Below are positions 44,911 to 54,031 of a stretch of 64,000 bases of DNA, one piece after another. Made by a program: the position numbers and the translations under genes. Below the pieces are notes generated by a model. The model was not told the origin of the DNA. It was given only the letters and a program-made list of their open reading frames with translations, and did no database searches. The DNA is taken from the NCBI GenBank assembly GCA_021791895.1, contig JAJYVS010000008.1, forward strand, positions 1 to 64,000, written 5' to 3'. Position 1 is the stretch's first letter. Each line of letters begins with the position of its first letter. This stretch comes from Actinomycetes bacterium. Its GTDB lineage: Bacteria > Actinomycetota > Acidimicrobiia > Acidimicrobiales > RAAP-2.

Positions 44911-45053
44911 CCTGATGCGAGAGGAGTCTCTCTTCTCTGAAGCGAGCCCGAATACCTCGGAGAGTCGTGCGACTCGAGATCCGTATCGAGGTCGGTAGGA
45001 AGCCAGAGGCGTTCCCCAACGGCCAGCTCAGCCAGCGACCTGCTTGAGCAGCC

Positions 45054-46019
45054 TCACGCCTGGGTTCCTGCCGGCCGGCCGATGCGCACCCGCCACACCT
45101 CGGGACCAGCTTCGAGGTAGTCCCAGCTGTAGCGGCCGGCGTGCTGGGCGTCGAACTGGTAGCGAAGGGGCCGGGGGTCGTGGTCGTTCACAAGGACAAA
45201 CGCGGTACCTGCCCCGAGGGCGCCATAAGCGGCGAAGATCCTCGCATGGCGCTCGGCCGGGGCGAGCACACGCACGTCGAGCACGGCATCCGCGCTTCCT
45301 CCTTCTGGGCGCCTCGGCAACAACGTCACTGGCTCGGTCGTCGCCGAGCTCACGAGCCGGTGGAGGACCACGGTGACCCGCCCGGCGAGCTCGGGGCGCG
45401 CGACCAGCACCGCCGCCCACGTCTCGGCCGCCAGCCGACACGCGGCGTCACCCTGTCCGACATCGGCGAGCTGTGCGGCTGCACGGAGCAACAGGCGTGT
45501 GAGCGTGGCCTCGGTGTCAGGGGTCGCCAGCTCCTCGGGATGCGGCGGCTCGTCCTGCGCTACTTCGGTGAAGCGCCGCATCTTGACAAGCAGCCCGTCC
45601 AGGTCCACCGTAGGGTCGGCTGCGAGCGGAGACAAGAGCAGCTCGTTCTCCTCGGTCACGTGCCCTGCGAACAGGACGCCGATCGCCTCCGCTACCGCTG
45701 CCGCCGTGGTCCCGTTATCGGCCGTCGCCAGTCGCTCGGCCAGCGAGGTGAGCTTCCGGTGTTCGTCGACCATCCGGGCCACCGGCTTAGCAAGATCCTC
45801 CTTGGTCGCGGCAGTCCGGTAGAGGGTGTGCTCCTCAGCCAGGGCGTGCGGGAGGACCTCCTTCCCCAGGTAGACAACGAGTTCGACCGCTGCCGCCTCG
45901 TAACGATCGTCTGCCTCGACCGCGGCACGCAACGCTGTGACACGTCGGGCCACGCCGGCAGCGAGCGCGAAGTGGTGGGTCAGCATCGCCTGCAGGGCGT
46001 CGGCATCGGCGCTCGTCAT
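45054..46019 (-). CDS. Hemerythrin - DUF2249 fusion protein
   Basis: 321 residues. The N-terminal hemerythrin helices carry the diiron ligands around H15/H16, H58, E62, H64, H87, H120 and E124 (LPHALAEEHTLYR, MVDEHRKLTSLAERL, LFAGHVTEENELLLSPL). The C-terminal DUF2249 domain starts at VLDVRVLAPAERHARIF and ends YSWDYLEAGPEVWRVRIGRP. ATG 46019 has GAAGGAG 6 nt upstream. Hemerythrin-like proteins bind O2 or NO and relate to Fe-S repair; here it adjoins Fe-S assembly and SufR-like genes. Confidence 0.85.
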   Translation of the reverse strand: MTSADADALQAMLTHHFALAAGVARRVTALRAAVEADDRYEAAAVELVVYLGKEVLPHALAEEHTLYRTAATKEDLAKPVARMVDEHRKLTSLAERLATADNGTTAAAVAEAIGVLFAGHVTEENELLLSPLAADPTVDLDGLLVKMRRFTEVAQDEPPHPEELATPDTEATLTRLLLRAAAQLADVGQGDAACRLAAETWAAVLVARPELAGRVTVVLHRLVSSATTEPVTLLPRRPEGGSADAVLDVRVLAPAERHARIFAAYGALGAGTAFVLVNDHDPRPLRYQFDAQHAGRYSWDYLEAGPEVWRVRIGRPAGTQA

Positions 46020-46362
46020 GGTGCGCTCCTTCTTCAAACAGCCTCGGACACTTTATCTCTATAGTCGACTAGATAAACTATCTTGAGGTCCGCCACAAGA
46101 GAAGTGGCGAGGCGATCACGCACCCTGTGACGGTCGGGCCCGTGGCTGCTCCAATCTGGATCGGCAACCTCGTGCGCGGGCCGCTGGCTCACAGGAAACG
46201 CGACACTCAAAGGTCCAGCCCAAGTCGCCTTCGTTCGTGCGCTGGGGCGCCCGTTCTTGATCTCCGGCTCCGAAGGCGCTCAGGGAGTGACGCGCCCAAC
46301 CTCGCCGGGCCAGTGACCGCCACGGGTCGGTGCCGGGATCGATCGATGCGAGTCCTCGGCCA
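46020..46362. promoter_or_regulatory. Promoter region of the hemerythrin gene with an AT-rich palindrome
   Basis: 343 bp. The part near the hemerythrin start holds TTTATCT-N12-AGATAAA (46052-46077), a perfect 7-bp inverted repeat, and inside it the 10-bp palindrome TAGTCGACTA (46062-46071). This is a likely operator for the ArsR/SufR-like regulator encoded next door. The rest (46080-46362) shows no gene or repeat. Confidence 0.6.
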
Positions 46363-47034
46363 TCATGGGGTGGCCTTGGCCAACGCATCCTCGCTCCGGA
46401 CCGTGAGCCGGCACCCGGCTCGGTGCGGGTCCTTCGCCACCAATCCCTCGACGGAGAGTCCGCCTAGGCCTTCGGCCAACCCTTCGGCCAGACCCAGGTG
46501 CAACTGGCACACCGTGTCAGGAGACGGCCCCGCCACATCGGCGAACGGGCAGCGCCCCAGCACGAAATCGACCTTGCGGCCCCGCTCCACCCGGGTGGGC
46601 CTGAATCCTCGTCGCTCGATCTCGCTCTCCAAGAGGAAAAGGGGTTCGCCGCTGCCCGCCAGTTCCGCCCCCCGCCGATGTCCCTCCTGGCGGCCGATCT
46701 GGCGAGGTTCGAGGTGGCGGCGTACTGCGTCGGAGAGCAGGCTTGCCAACCAGGCATAGGCACCCAGGGTGCCCCAGCGTCCTGCCATCTCGGGCGCCAG
46801 GCGGTAGAGCAAACGAGGACGACCGGGCCGGGTGCGTTGCTCGACCTCCTCGACCACAAGGCCGGTGTCCTTCAATACGGCGAGGTGCTGGCGCACCGCA
46901 TTGTGGTTCAGCCGCACGAAGTCGGTCAGCTCAGCTACCCCAACAGGGCCAGGCGCCTCGGCGATGTACCGGAACAGGCGATGACGAGTTGGGTCACCTA
47001 GCGCCCGTGCCTCTTGTTGCACCTCATCTTCCAC
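46363..47034 (-). CDS. SufR-like HTH regulator with C-terminal Fe-S-type cysteines
   Basis: 223 residues. The N-terminal winged helix (ALGDPTRHRLFRYIAEA; LTDFVRLNHNAVRQHLAVLKDTGLV) is of the ArsR/DeoR type. The C-terminal half has Cys162 in GRCPFADV, Cys176 in DTVCQLHLGL and Cys208 in AGCRL, the SufR-like arrangement that binds a [4Fe-4S] cluster. Start GTG 47034 gives the best N-terminus. Probable sensor of Fe-S or NO status for this region. Confidence 0.82.
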   Translation of the reverse strand: MEDEVQQEARALGDPTRHRLFRYIAEAPGPVGVAELTDFVRLNHNAVRQHLAVLKDTGLVVEEVEQRTRPGRPRLLYRLAPEMAGRWGTLGAYAWLASLLSDAVRRHLEPRQIGRQEGHRRGAELAGSGEPLFLLESEIERRGFRPTRVERGRKVDFVLGRCPFADVAGPSPDTVCQLHLGLAEGLAEGLGGLSVEGLVAKDPHRAGCRLTVRSEDALAKATP

Positions 47035-47642
47035 GATGGCGCATCTTTCCAACAATCAATCTTCTACCCCAGACCATAACAACGATCGCCCCGGCATCGG
47101 ATCGAAGGGCTGTCGGCAATTGACTTTTGGGCCGGCCCACGAGCACATCTGGTTGCTCTCAACCGAGCAAGGCCACCTCTTGGACATTCGGCGGCCGGTT
47201 CTAGTTGCGCCGTGTCAACCGCTGTCGTGTCTCCTCGGCAGATCCTGCGCGGACCAAGCCGACGAGAAGGACTGCTGGAAGAGGTCGTTCTGAGCATCGC
47301 GACCGCCCACGCAGTTCACCGATTGAAGACCGGCGTCATGAACCGAGTGGCACTCCCCCAGGACTCCTCGCCATCCCGCAGCAATGGCAGGGGTGAGCGC
47401 CTCCTCCACGCCGCCCGCCTGCGAGGTGGAGCGACGCCAGGTGCCATGCGTTGTGCTCAGGGAGCCGAGGCTGTGGTGCCCCACGAAGCCAGGAAGGCCG
47501 CGACGGTCATCAACCCCTCACCCAAAGCGGCCGGTGTTGAAGAAGACGTGACCGAGAGCGTGGTGGACCCAGGGGGTGTCCGACGTCAATCCGGAGCGCC
47601 CCTTCGGCTCACCATGTGGAACCGATGTCGGTCGGTTTTGGA
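47035..47642. other. Gap between the SufR-like gene and vapC
   Basis: 608 bp. Several open frames occur on both strands, the longest about 144 codons on the plus strand, but none has a recognisable domain, and codon use is unconvincing. It may hold decayed sequence. No tRNA, palindrome or IS end was recognised. Confidence 0.5.
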
Positions 47643-48047
47643 TTAGACCTTGCGGACCTGCAAGGGTGGATGGGCTCTCGCCATCTGGTCGTAGTCGTCG
47701 TCCTGGGTCACCACTGGCAACCCGAGGTCGACAGCGGTGGCAGCGATCAGGGTGTCGGTCAGTTTGACCGTCCGATGTACGCCGGCGCGCCGGCAGTCCA
47801 TGACGAGGCGAGCCCACGCGCCCATGACGGGTTCGCTGATGGGGACGGGGTCCACCCTCCGAGCCAGCATCAGCGTGTCTGCCCGGCGCGCTCGCGACTC
47901 GACGTCAGTGGCATTCAGCACACCCAGTTCCAGCTCGCCGATGGTCACGACCGACACTGTCACCCGGTCGGGCAACTCTCCGAGTGGTCGGCCCACCTCA
48001 CGGGCGATGAACACCGAGGTGTCAAGAAGCCCGACCGGGTCGCTCAA
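47643..48047 (-). CDS. vapC: VapC-type PIN-domain toxin
   Basis: 134 residues with the PIN acidic set: LLDTSVFIARE (first Asp), VVTIGELELGVLNA (Glu), KLTDTLIAATAVDLGLPVVTQDDDYDQMA (Asp cluster). A sequence-specific ribonuclease toxin by family. Its ATG overlaps the antitoxin stop (48044-48047), the usual arrangement. Confidence 0.92.
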   Translation of the reverse strand: MSDPVGLLDTSVFIAREVGRPLGELPDRVTVSVVTIGELELGVLNATDVESRARRADTLMLARRVDPVPISEPVMGAWARLVMDCRRAGVHRTVKLTDTLIAATAVDLGLPVVTQDDDYDQMARAHPPLQVRKV

Positions 48048-48289
48048 AGCTCGTCCAAGGTCTGTCCGGCGAGCACCTCGAGGTCTCCACGCAACCCCGG
48101 GTCGGCTGCCCGCTCCGCCAGCTCTCGACGAACGAGGTCACCTGGAAGCCAACGGGACCGCTGGGCCTCGTGGGGAACGATGTCGGCGACCGCCTCGCCG
48201 TGGACCGTGAGGACCACCCGCTCCCCCGCCCGGACAGCATCGATCACCTGGCTGGTCCGATTTCGAAGGTCGCGCACGCCGATCTCCAT
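48044..48289 (-). CDS. vapB: VapB/Phd-type antitoxin
   Basis: 81 residues. IGVRDLRNRTSQVIDAVRAG and GERVVLTVHGEAVADIVP is the Phd/YefM DNA-binding fold; the C-terminal acidic tail would cover the toxin. ATG 48289 lies 2 nt from an operator palindrome, so autoregulation is expected. Confidence 0.9.
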   Translation of the reverse strand: MEIGVRDLRNRTSQVIDAVRAGERVVLTVHGEAVADIVPHEAQRSRWLPGDLVRRELAERAADPGLRGDLEVLAGQTLDEL

Positions 48290-48290
48290 G

Positions 48291-48305
48291 TGCTACAGCG
48301 TAGCA
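48291..48305. promoter_or_regulatory. VapBC operator palindrome
   Basis: TGCTAC-AGC-GTAGCA, a perfect 6-bp inverted repeat with a 3-bp centre directly upstream of the vapB ATG. A TAGGGT -10-like element on the minus strand (48304-48309) adjoins it. This position fits autorepression by the toxin-antitoxin complex. Confidence 0.75.
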
Positions 48306-48599
48306 CCCTATCCTTGCGCCACGTCGGAGGCGACGATCGCCGCGGGTCACTGGCGCTCGGGGAGTGCCCGGGCGCCGTTCCCTTGCACCGTCATGGCATC
48401 GGAGCATCTGATTCGCGGGCCGTTGGTTCGGCGCGATTCTTTGCGCGCGGTCCGCCGGACTCCAAGCTTCCGTGGCGCCTCCCCTTCCTCGCCAGCATGG
48501 CTGCCGGGATCACCACGACGCTGTCGGCAACGAGGGTGTCTGGGGCTGGGGACCAGCGGGATCGGGCATGCGAGGCTCCGCCCGGTACGTTCTCGGCCC

Positions 48600-49172
48600 A
48601 TGGAGCAGGCTCTCGCCGATCTGGTGGGTCCCGATCTGCGCGTCCTCTTCTGTGGGATCAACCCTGGAACGCTTTCAGGTGAACTCGGTCTGCACTTTGC
48701 CCGGCCGGGGAACCGGTTCTGGAAATTGCTCTACGCCGGCGGGTTTACTGAGTCAGTTCTCTCACCGGCGGAGCAGCACATCCTGCCTGAGCTTGGCGTT
48801 GGCATCACGAACCTCGTGGGGCGAGTGACAGCGGCGGCGAGTGAGCTCGGAGTCGCTGAGCTGCGTGAAGGCGCGAAGCGTCTCGAGGTCAAGGCGAAGA
48901 CGCTGCGGCCCCGGTGCGTCGCGGTGCTCGGACTGGGGGCGTACAGGACGGCCTTCCGCAGACCCGGAGCAACGATCGGTCCCCAGCCAGATCTGCTCGG
49001 CGAAACCCTCCTTTGGCTCCTACCGAACCCAAGCGGCCTTCAGGCTCGTTATCAAATCCCTGAAATGAACGAGATGTTCAAATCGCTCTTTCTCGCGACG
49101 AAGCGGCCTGACTCCAGACTGGGACATGGCCATCGCGGTCTCCAGCGACACCAACCGATGTCGGAGTCCTGA
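48600..49172 (+). CDS. mug: G/T(U)-mismatch-specific uracil-DNA glycosylase (MUG type)
   Basis: About 190 residues. LRVLFCGINPGTLSGELGLH contains the GINPG active-site motif, ARPGNRFWKLLYAGGF and GITNLVGRVTAAASEL follow, and the intercalation loop LLPNPSGLQARY carries NPSG. Removes uracil or thymine mispaired with G. ATG 48600 is chosen since the domain starts at once; upstream codons look non-coding. The C-terminal tail after residue 170 is unrelated to the domain. Confidence 0.9.
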   Translation: MEQALADLVGPDLRVLFCGINPGTLSGELGLHFARPGNRFWKLLYAGGFTESVLSPAEQHILPELGVGITNLVGRVTAAASELGVAELREGAKRLEVKAKTLRPRCVAVLGLGAYRTAFRRPGATIGPQPDLLGETLLWLLPNPSGLQARYQIPEMNEMFKSLFLATKRPDSRLGHGHRGLQRHQPMSES

Positions 49173-49297
49173 GTCCATGGGCATCGGCGACGAGTGACCA
49201 CTTTCCCCGCTTGCCGCACTCGGCCGAGTTCCGGCCAGCGCCATCTCCCCCTGACCATGTCTGGTCCACAAGCCGTCAACCGCGGCGGACGGAAGCG

Positions 49298-49615
49298 ATG
49301 GCAGGTGGTGATGCCGGATCTGTCCCGGACTGCGAGAGACCCGACCGCCTCGTCGAGCCGGTGACCGAGATGACCGGCTGGGTCGCCGATCGCGGCGCCC
49401 GGGCGTTCTGCGGCTGCACGTTCGAGTGGCTAGCCGGAGTCCATCTCGAGGTCGATCTACCCTTCCCGAGCGAGCACGGCTTGGTCGGCGCGACCCGATT
49501 GGAGACCGCGACGTGGCGCGGCCAGGAGGTGCCGGTTTCCCCGCTCAACCTGCAACTGGCAGTGGCTCGTCACCGCGGCCTCGACGACCGTGTCGCCAAG
49601 ATCATGAACTGGTAG
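49298..49615 (+). CDS. Small protein, possibly a nucleotidyltransferase-like fragment
   Basis: 105 residues from ATG 49298. The C-terminal half HLEVDLPFPSEHGLVGATRL and ETATWRGQEVPVSPLNLQLA, ending RHRGLDDRVAKIMNW, recalls the end of nucleotidyltransferase-like proteins (metal-binding strand, then the helix choosing domains). The N-terminal catalytic part is missing, so it is probably a remnant. Low confidence. Confidence 0.35.
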   Translation: MAGGDAGSVPDCERPDRLVEPVTEMTGWVADRGARAFCGCTFEWLAGVHLEVDLPFPSEHGLVGATRLETATWRGQEVPVSPLNLQLAVARHRGLDDRVAKIMNW

Positions 49616-49726
49616 CCGTGGGCCCCACCCGGGCGTCACCGTCTCGGGCTGGAGGACCAAACTCATGCGGCCAGCCCGATCGGGATCCATGCCGGCACGA
49701 CCTCCACGTGCGTCGGCGCTGGACGG

Positions 49727-52102
49727 TCAGCGGTCGGCGACCTTGCGTTCACCGCCCTCGTGGGCCGCTCGTATCGCCTCCCAGACCCGCTGCGGTGAAG
49801 CCGGCATCGCGATGTCGCGGACGCCGAGGTGGAAGAGCGCGTCGACGACCGCGTTCATCACCGCTGGCGTGGCCGCGATGGTGCCGGCCTCGCCGACGCC
49901 CTTCACACCCAAGGGGTTCGTCGGGCTGGGCGTCACCGTGTTGGCCAGCCGGAGAGCCGGCACATCGGCCGCCGAGGGGACGAGGTAGTCGGCCAGCGTG
50001 GCGGTGCGAAGATTGCCGTCCTCGTCGTAGACGGCCTCCTCGAACAGCGCCTGGGCGAGGCCCTGCACCACGCCGCCGTGGACCTGGCCCTCGACGATCA
50101 GGGGGTTCACCTGATTGCCGCAGTCGTCCACGGCGACGTAGTCGCGCACCGTTACCTGCCCGGTCGCCTCGTCTACCTCGACCACGCAGGCGTGGGTCCC
50201 GAACGGAAAGGTGAAGTTGGGTGGATCCCATGTGACGCTGGCGGACAGACCGGGCTCCATACCGTCGGGAAGGTTGTGCGCGGTGAACGCCTCGAAGGCG
50301 ATAACGGCGAACGGCACCGACCGGCTCGGCGACCCGGCGACCCGGAATCCGCCGTCGGCCAGCTCGATGTCCTCGGGCGCCGCCTCGAGCTGGTGCGCCG
50401 CGATCGTCTTCGCCTTCTCCAGCACCTTCTCGGTGGCCAGGTACAGGGCCGTTCCCCCGACCGACAGCGAGCGCGAGCCGTACGTGTCGAGCCCCGAAGG
50501 GGAGACGGCGGTGTCGGAGTGGAGCACGTCCACGTCCGCCGGGTCGATGCCAAGCTTGTCGGCCACGATCATCGACCAGCTCGTCTCGTGCCCCTGACCA
50601 TGGGGGGAGGTACCGGTGACGACCTCGACCTTGGCGGTCGGCAACACCCGGACGGTTGCCGCCTCCCACCCACCGGCCGAGTAGTTGAGCGAGGCCAACA
50701 CCCGGCTCGGCGCCAGGCCGCACATCTCCACGTAGGACGACAGGCCCACGCCGAGGTGGACCCGGCTACCCGCCGCCCGGCGTTTCGCCTGCTCGTCGCG
50801 GATCTTCGCGTACCCGATCAGCTCCAGGGCCTTGTCGAGGGCACCCTCGTAGTTGCCGCTGTCGAACACCAGGCCGGGAGCCGAGTGGTACGGAAAGGCT
50901 TCGGGCGCGATGAAGTTGCGTCGCCGGAGCTCGGCCGGGTCGATACCCACTTCCACCGCCAGCGCGTCCATGGCCCGCTCGATGGCGTAGGTGGCCTCCG
51001 GACGGCCCGCCCCCCGATAGGCGTCGGTCGGCGTCTTGTTGGTGAACACCGAGGTGCACCGAAACGAGTAAGCGGGGACGTCGTAGACGCCGTGGTACAA
51101 GAACGCGCCCAAAAGCGGGATCCCGGGGGTGACCAGCTGTAGATAAGCACCCATGTCGGCCAACAGCCGCACCCGCACCCCGGTCACCTTCCCCTCGGCG
51201 TCGGCCGCCAGATCGATCTCCTGGACCTGGCCCCGGCCCTGGATCGTGGCCACGCTGTTCTCCGACCGCTCCTCGGTCCAGCGGATCGGCCGCTTCAGAC
51301 GCCGGGCGATCGCCAGAGCGAGCAACTCCTCGGCGTACACGTCGAGCTTGGACCCGAAGCCACCCCCGACCACCGGAACGACCACTCGGAGCTTGTGCTC
51401 GGGGATCCCGCAGGTGATGCCGAGCATGATCTTCAAGATGTGGGGAATCTGGGTGGACGAGTGGACGATGAACTCACCCCCGAACGGCTGGGGCAGCACG
51501 CACACCCCTCGGGGCTCCATGGCCGACGGGATGAGCCGCTGCTGGACGTAACGCTCGGACACACGGTGGGCGGCGGAGGCGAACGCCGCTTCGACCATGT
51601 CGGGGTCGGGGGTGAGCTCCCAGACATACGAGGTGTTGGTCCCGAGCTCCTCATGGATCACCACCCGGTCGGACAGGGCGTCGTCGAGTTCGATCACCGC
51701 CGGGAGGGGTTCGTAGTCGACGACCACAGCTCCGAGCGCATCAGCCGCCTGCGAGGACGATTCGGCGACCACCACGGCGACGGCGTCGCCCACGTAGTTC
51801 GCCTTGTGGACCGCCACTGGGAAGTGGGGAGGGTTCCTCATGTCCGGGGTCACCGGCCACGCGCAGGGCATGGGTGCCGCCCACTCACCAACGAGATCCG
51901 CTCCGGTGAACACCTCCACCACGCCAGGCATCGACCGGGCCGACGACGTGTCGATCGAGCGAATGCAAGCGTTCGCCAGGACCGAACGCACCACGGCGAG
52001 ATGGAGTGCACCCGGCACGACCAGGTCGGCTATATAGCGGGCCTCCCCCGTGAGGAGAGCCGGGTCCTCCTTGCGGAGCATTCGGGTACCGATCACGGGC
52101 AT
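49727..52102 (-). CDS. CoxL-like molybdopterin oxidoreductase large subunit (form II type)
   Basis: 791-residue large subunit of the xanthine oxidase/CO dehydrogenase family. MPVIGTRMLRKEDPALLTGE is the typical start, VVPVVGGGFGSK (cofactor contact), and TDAYRGAGRPEATYAIERAM carries AYRGAGR, the form II signature rather than the CO-dehydrogenase form I AYRCSFR. C-terminal: GTSPHGQGHETSWSMI and GVGEAGTIAATPAVMNAV with the catalytic Glu. The medium (FAD) and small (2Fe-2S) subunit genes are not adjacent. Substrate unknown. GTG/ATG choice: ATG 52102 follows a G-rich ribosome-binding site. Confidence 0.88.
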   Translation of the reverse strand: MPVIGTRMLRKEDPALLTGEARYIADLVVPGALHLAVVRSVLANACIRSIDTSSARSMPGVVEVFTGADLVGEWAAPMPCAWPVTPDMRNPPHFPVAVHKANYVGDAVAVVVAESSSQAADALGAVVVDYEPLPAVIELDDALSDRVVIHEELGTNTSYVWELTPDPDMVEAAFASAAHRVSERYVQQRLIPSAMEPRGVCVLPQPFGGEFIVHSSTQIPHILKIMLGITCGIPEHKLRVVVPVVGGGFGSKLDVYAEELLALAIARRLKRPIRWTEERSENSVATIQGRGQVQEIDLAADAEGKVTGVRVRLLADMGAYLQLVTPGIPLLGAFLYHGVYDVPAYSFRCTSVFTNKTPTDAYRGAGRPEATYAIERAMDALAVEVGIDPAELRRRNFIAPEAFPYHSAPGLVFDSGNYEGALDKALELIGYAKIRDEQAKRRAAGSRVHLGVGLSSYVEMCGLAPSRVLASLNYSAGGWEAATVRVLPTAKVEVVTGTSPHGQGHETSWSMIVADKLGIDPADVDVLHSDTAVSPSGLDTYGSRSLSVGGTALYLATEKVLEKAKTIAAHQLEAAPEDIELADGGFRVAGSPSRSVPFAVIAFEAFTAHNLPDGMEPGLSASVTWDPPNFTFPFGTHACVVEVDEATGQVTVRDYVAVDDCGNQVNPLIVEGQVHGGVVQGLAQALFEEAVYDEDGNLRTATLADYLVPSAADVPALRLANTVTPSPTNPLGVKGVGEAGTIAATPAVMNAVVDALFHLGVRDIAMPASPQRVWEAIRAAHEGGERKVADR

Positions 52103-52365
52103 GGTCCCACCCCCTTCTGCCACCCGTCCATGAACGAGTGCAGCCCTGTCATGATGCCGCAACGTCTCCACCAGCGCTCGGGGCCGGGGGCGACGTCCTC
52201 GGCACGCCGTGCGACCGGACGTCTCGGCCTACCAGGACACCGGGCATCGTCGCCTGCTCGCAGTCACGAGCGTCATGGATCCGACCGGGCCGCGATGGCG
52301 CCGCGTCGGGGCGCTCGCCCTTCGATCCCGAGCGGAGGCGACGTGATCGGCTCAGGCGATCGGGC

Positions 52366-52608
52366 TCACCCGATTGGCGACGTCCGGGTGATCCACAGTC
52401 CGAAGACGATGATGCCTGCGTACGCCACCGAACCGAGTAGGACCCAAACAGCAACGGGAAGTCGAAGTCTCACAGGCTCGGACGATAGCTCCGGGTTCGA
52501 GACGAGTTCGGGGCCGCAGGGCACCGCGACCTCCGAGTCGCTGACGGCGAAGAATCCAGATGCCGGGGAATGTCTCTTCGGATCGGCGTCGTCCCCGGGC
52601 ATGGCCAT
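52366..52608 (-). CDS. Small single-pass membrane protein downstream of the histidine kinase
   Basis: About 80 residues. A Pro/Ser/Asp-rich N-terminal part is followed by one TM segment (LPVAVWVLLGSVAYAGIIVF). ATG 52608 or 52602, 13-19 nt after the kinase stop on the same strand, so it may be the third gene of that operon. No homologous family recognised. Confidence 0.5.
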   Translation of the reverse strand: MAMPGDDADPKRHSPASGFFAVSDSEVAVPCGPELVSNPELSSEPVRLRLPVAVWVLLGSVAYAGIIVFGLWITRTSPIG

Positions 52609-52621
52609 GCAACGGGGGCCC

Positions 52622-54031
52622 TCAGAGCGGGGGCAGGGCTGGCGAAGATCCAACCGCTAGCGGGATGCGCCCCTCGACCACGGTGCCGGTGCCCGGGGTC
52701 GAGCGCACGTCGAGCACCCCGCCGAGCAGCCTCGCCCGTTCGCGCATGCCCAGCAGGCCGAGATGGCTATCGCCAGGTTGTTCGCCCATCCGCTCCGAGG
52801 CGAATCCCCTCCCGTCATCGCTCACCCGCAGACCGAGGCCCTCCGCCCCGAAGTCGAGGTTCACCTGGACCTTGGTCGCCATCGCGTGGCGGAGCGTGTT
52901 GCGCACCGCCTCCTGGACGATCCGGAACGCGCCGAGCTCGACCTCTGGGGCCAGTCGGACCTCCGAGCCGGTGACGACCAGCTGGGCGGCCAGCTCCGAC
53001 TCGTCCTCGACCTCGCTCATGAGCGTCGAGAGCGCCGGTACCAGGCCGAGCTCGTCGAGTGCCGGAGGTCGAAGGTCGCGAGCGAGGGTTCGCAGTCTCG
53101 CCGCCGCGTCGAGCGCCTGGCTGCGCGCCTCGTCGAGCCCACCGACCACCGCGCCGGGAAGGCCGGGGGTGCCCCCCAGGCTCTCCAGGCGACGGGCCAG
53201 GTGCAAGAAGAGCTGGAGCGGCTCGTCGTGCAGCTCGCGCGAGAGCCGCCTGCGCTGGTCCTCTTCCGCCTGGACCAGGATCTGGGCATAGCGGGTGGCT
53301 CGTCGCCCCTCGCTGCGCTCCTCGGTGACGTCCTCGAAGATCACCTGGGTAGTCCCCTGGTCCGACCCCGACGGCAGCGACACGAAGTCCAGCCGGTAGT
53401 CCCGACCGTCGGGCAGATCGACAACCTGGCCGGAGGGGTGCTCGACGGCCCCGCCGCGCTCGAAGAAGGTCCCGATCAGGTCCTTCCCCAGAAGCCGCCG
53501 TGCCGCCGGATTGGCGTCGAGCACTTCGTCACGGTCGTTGAGCACGAGGATCGGCGAACGATTGGTCTCGAACAGCTGCCCGTAGCGAACTTCGGCCGAC
53601 CGGCGCTCGGCGATTGCACTCTCCTCCCGGGAGCGCGCCAGCCGTTCGGATTCGATGTGCTGGCCGAACACCAACCCCACCACGACGACGAGAGCCAGCT
53701 CCACCAGGTCCGACCCGACGTGGCCCTGGTCGTTGGAGAGCAAGAGGTCGGGAAGCCAGGCGAGCGTCGCCCAGACCGCTGTCGAGGCCGAGCCGGTCAG
53801 GCCGTATCGGAGCGCGGCGTACACGACCGGGATGATGAGCAGGGCCACCGGGAGACCGGCCGGGAAGGCGCCGGTCTCGGCGGAGACGTGCAGGTCGACC
53901 ACCAGGTGGACGCCGGCGATGAGCAGCACCATTGCCTGGATGATCCAGAAGCGGGCCTCCCGCACCGGTGGGTGCGCAGCCCGCCGCAGCACCGTTGCGA
54001 GCTCAACCAGTCTTTGGTGCCGATCCGTCAT
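52622..54031 (-). CDS. NarL-type membrane histidine kinase (HisKA_3)
   Basis: 469 residues. Four to five N-terminal TM helices (WIIQAMVLLIAGVHLVV; LPVALLIIPVVYAALRYGL; ELALVVVVGLVFGQ), then a PAS domain (ILVLNDRDEVLDANPAARRLLG), a HisKA_3 dimerisation helix with His268 in RELHDEPLQLFLHLARRL, and a HATPase domain (LRVSDDGRGFAS; GLLGMRERARLLGG). No extracellular sensor domain beyond short loops, so the TM bundle or PAS senses. It overlaps the response-regulator gene by 29 nt. Confidence 0.92.
   Translation of the reverse strand: MTDRHQRLVELATVLRRAAHPPVREARFWIIQAMVLLIAGVHLVVDLHVSAETGAFPAGLPVALLIIPVVYAALRYGLTGSASTAVWATLAWLPDLLLSNDQGHVGSDLVELALVVVVGLVFGQHIESERLARSREESAIAERRSAEVRYGQLFETNRSPILVLNDRDEVLDANPAARRLLGKDLIGTFFERGGAVEHPSGQVVDLPDGRDYRLDFVSLPSGSDQGTTQVIFEDVTEERSEGRRATRYAQILVQAEEDQRRRLSRELHDEPLQLFLHLARRLESLGGTPGLPGAVVGGLDEARSQALDAAARLRTLARDLRPPALDELGLVPALSTLMSEVEDESELAAQLVVTGSEVRLAPEVELGAFRIVQEAVRNTLRHAMATKVQVNLDFGAEGLGLRVSDDGRGFASERMGEQPGDSHLGLLGMRERARLLGGVLDVRSTPGTGTVVEGRIPLAVGSSPALPPL

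Noticed and set aside
47212..47646. 144-codon plus-strand frame before vapC
   Set aside because: No domain, no ribosome-binding site of note, and it runs antisense into the vapC end.
41150..49700. Second copy of the tRNA-Ala 3' end as an attachment repeat
   Set aside because: Looked for the T-arm and acceptor end by eye and found none; a computed search could still reveal a short match.
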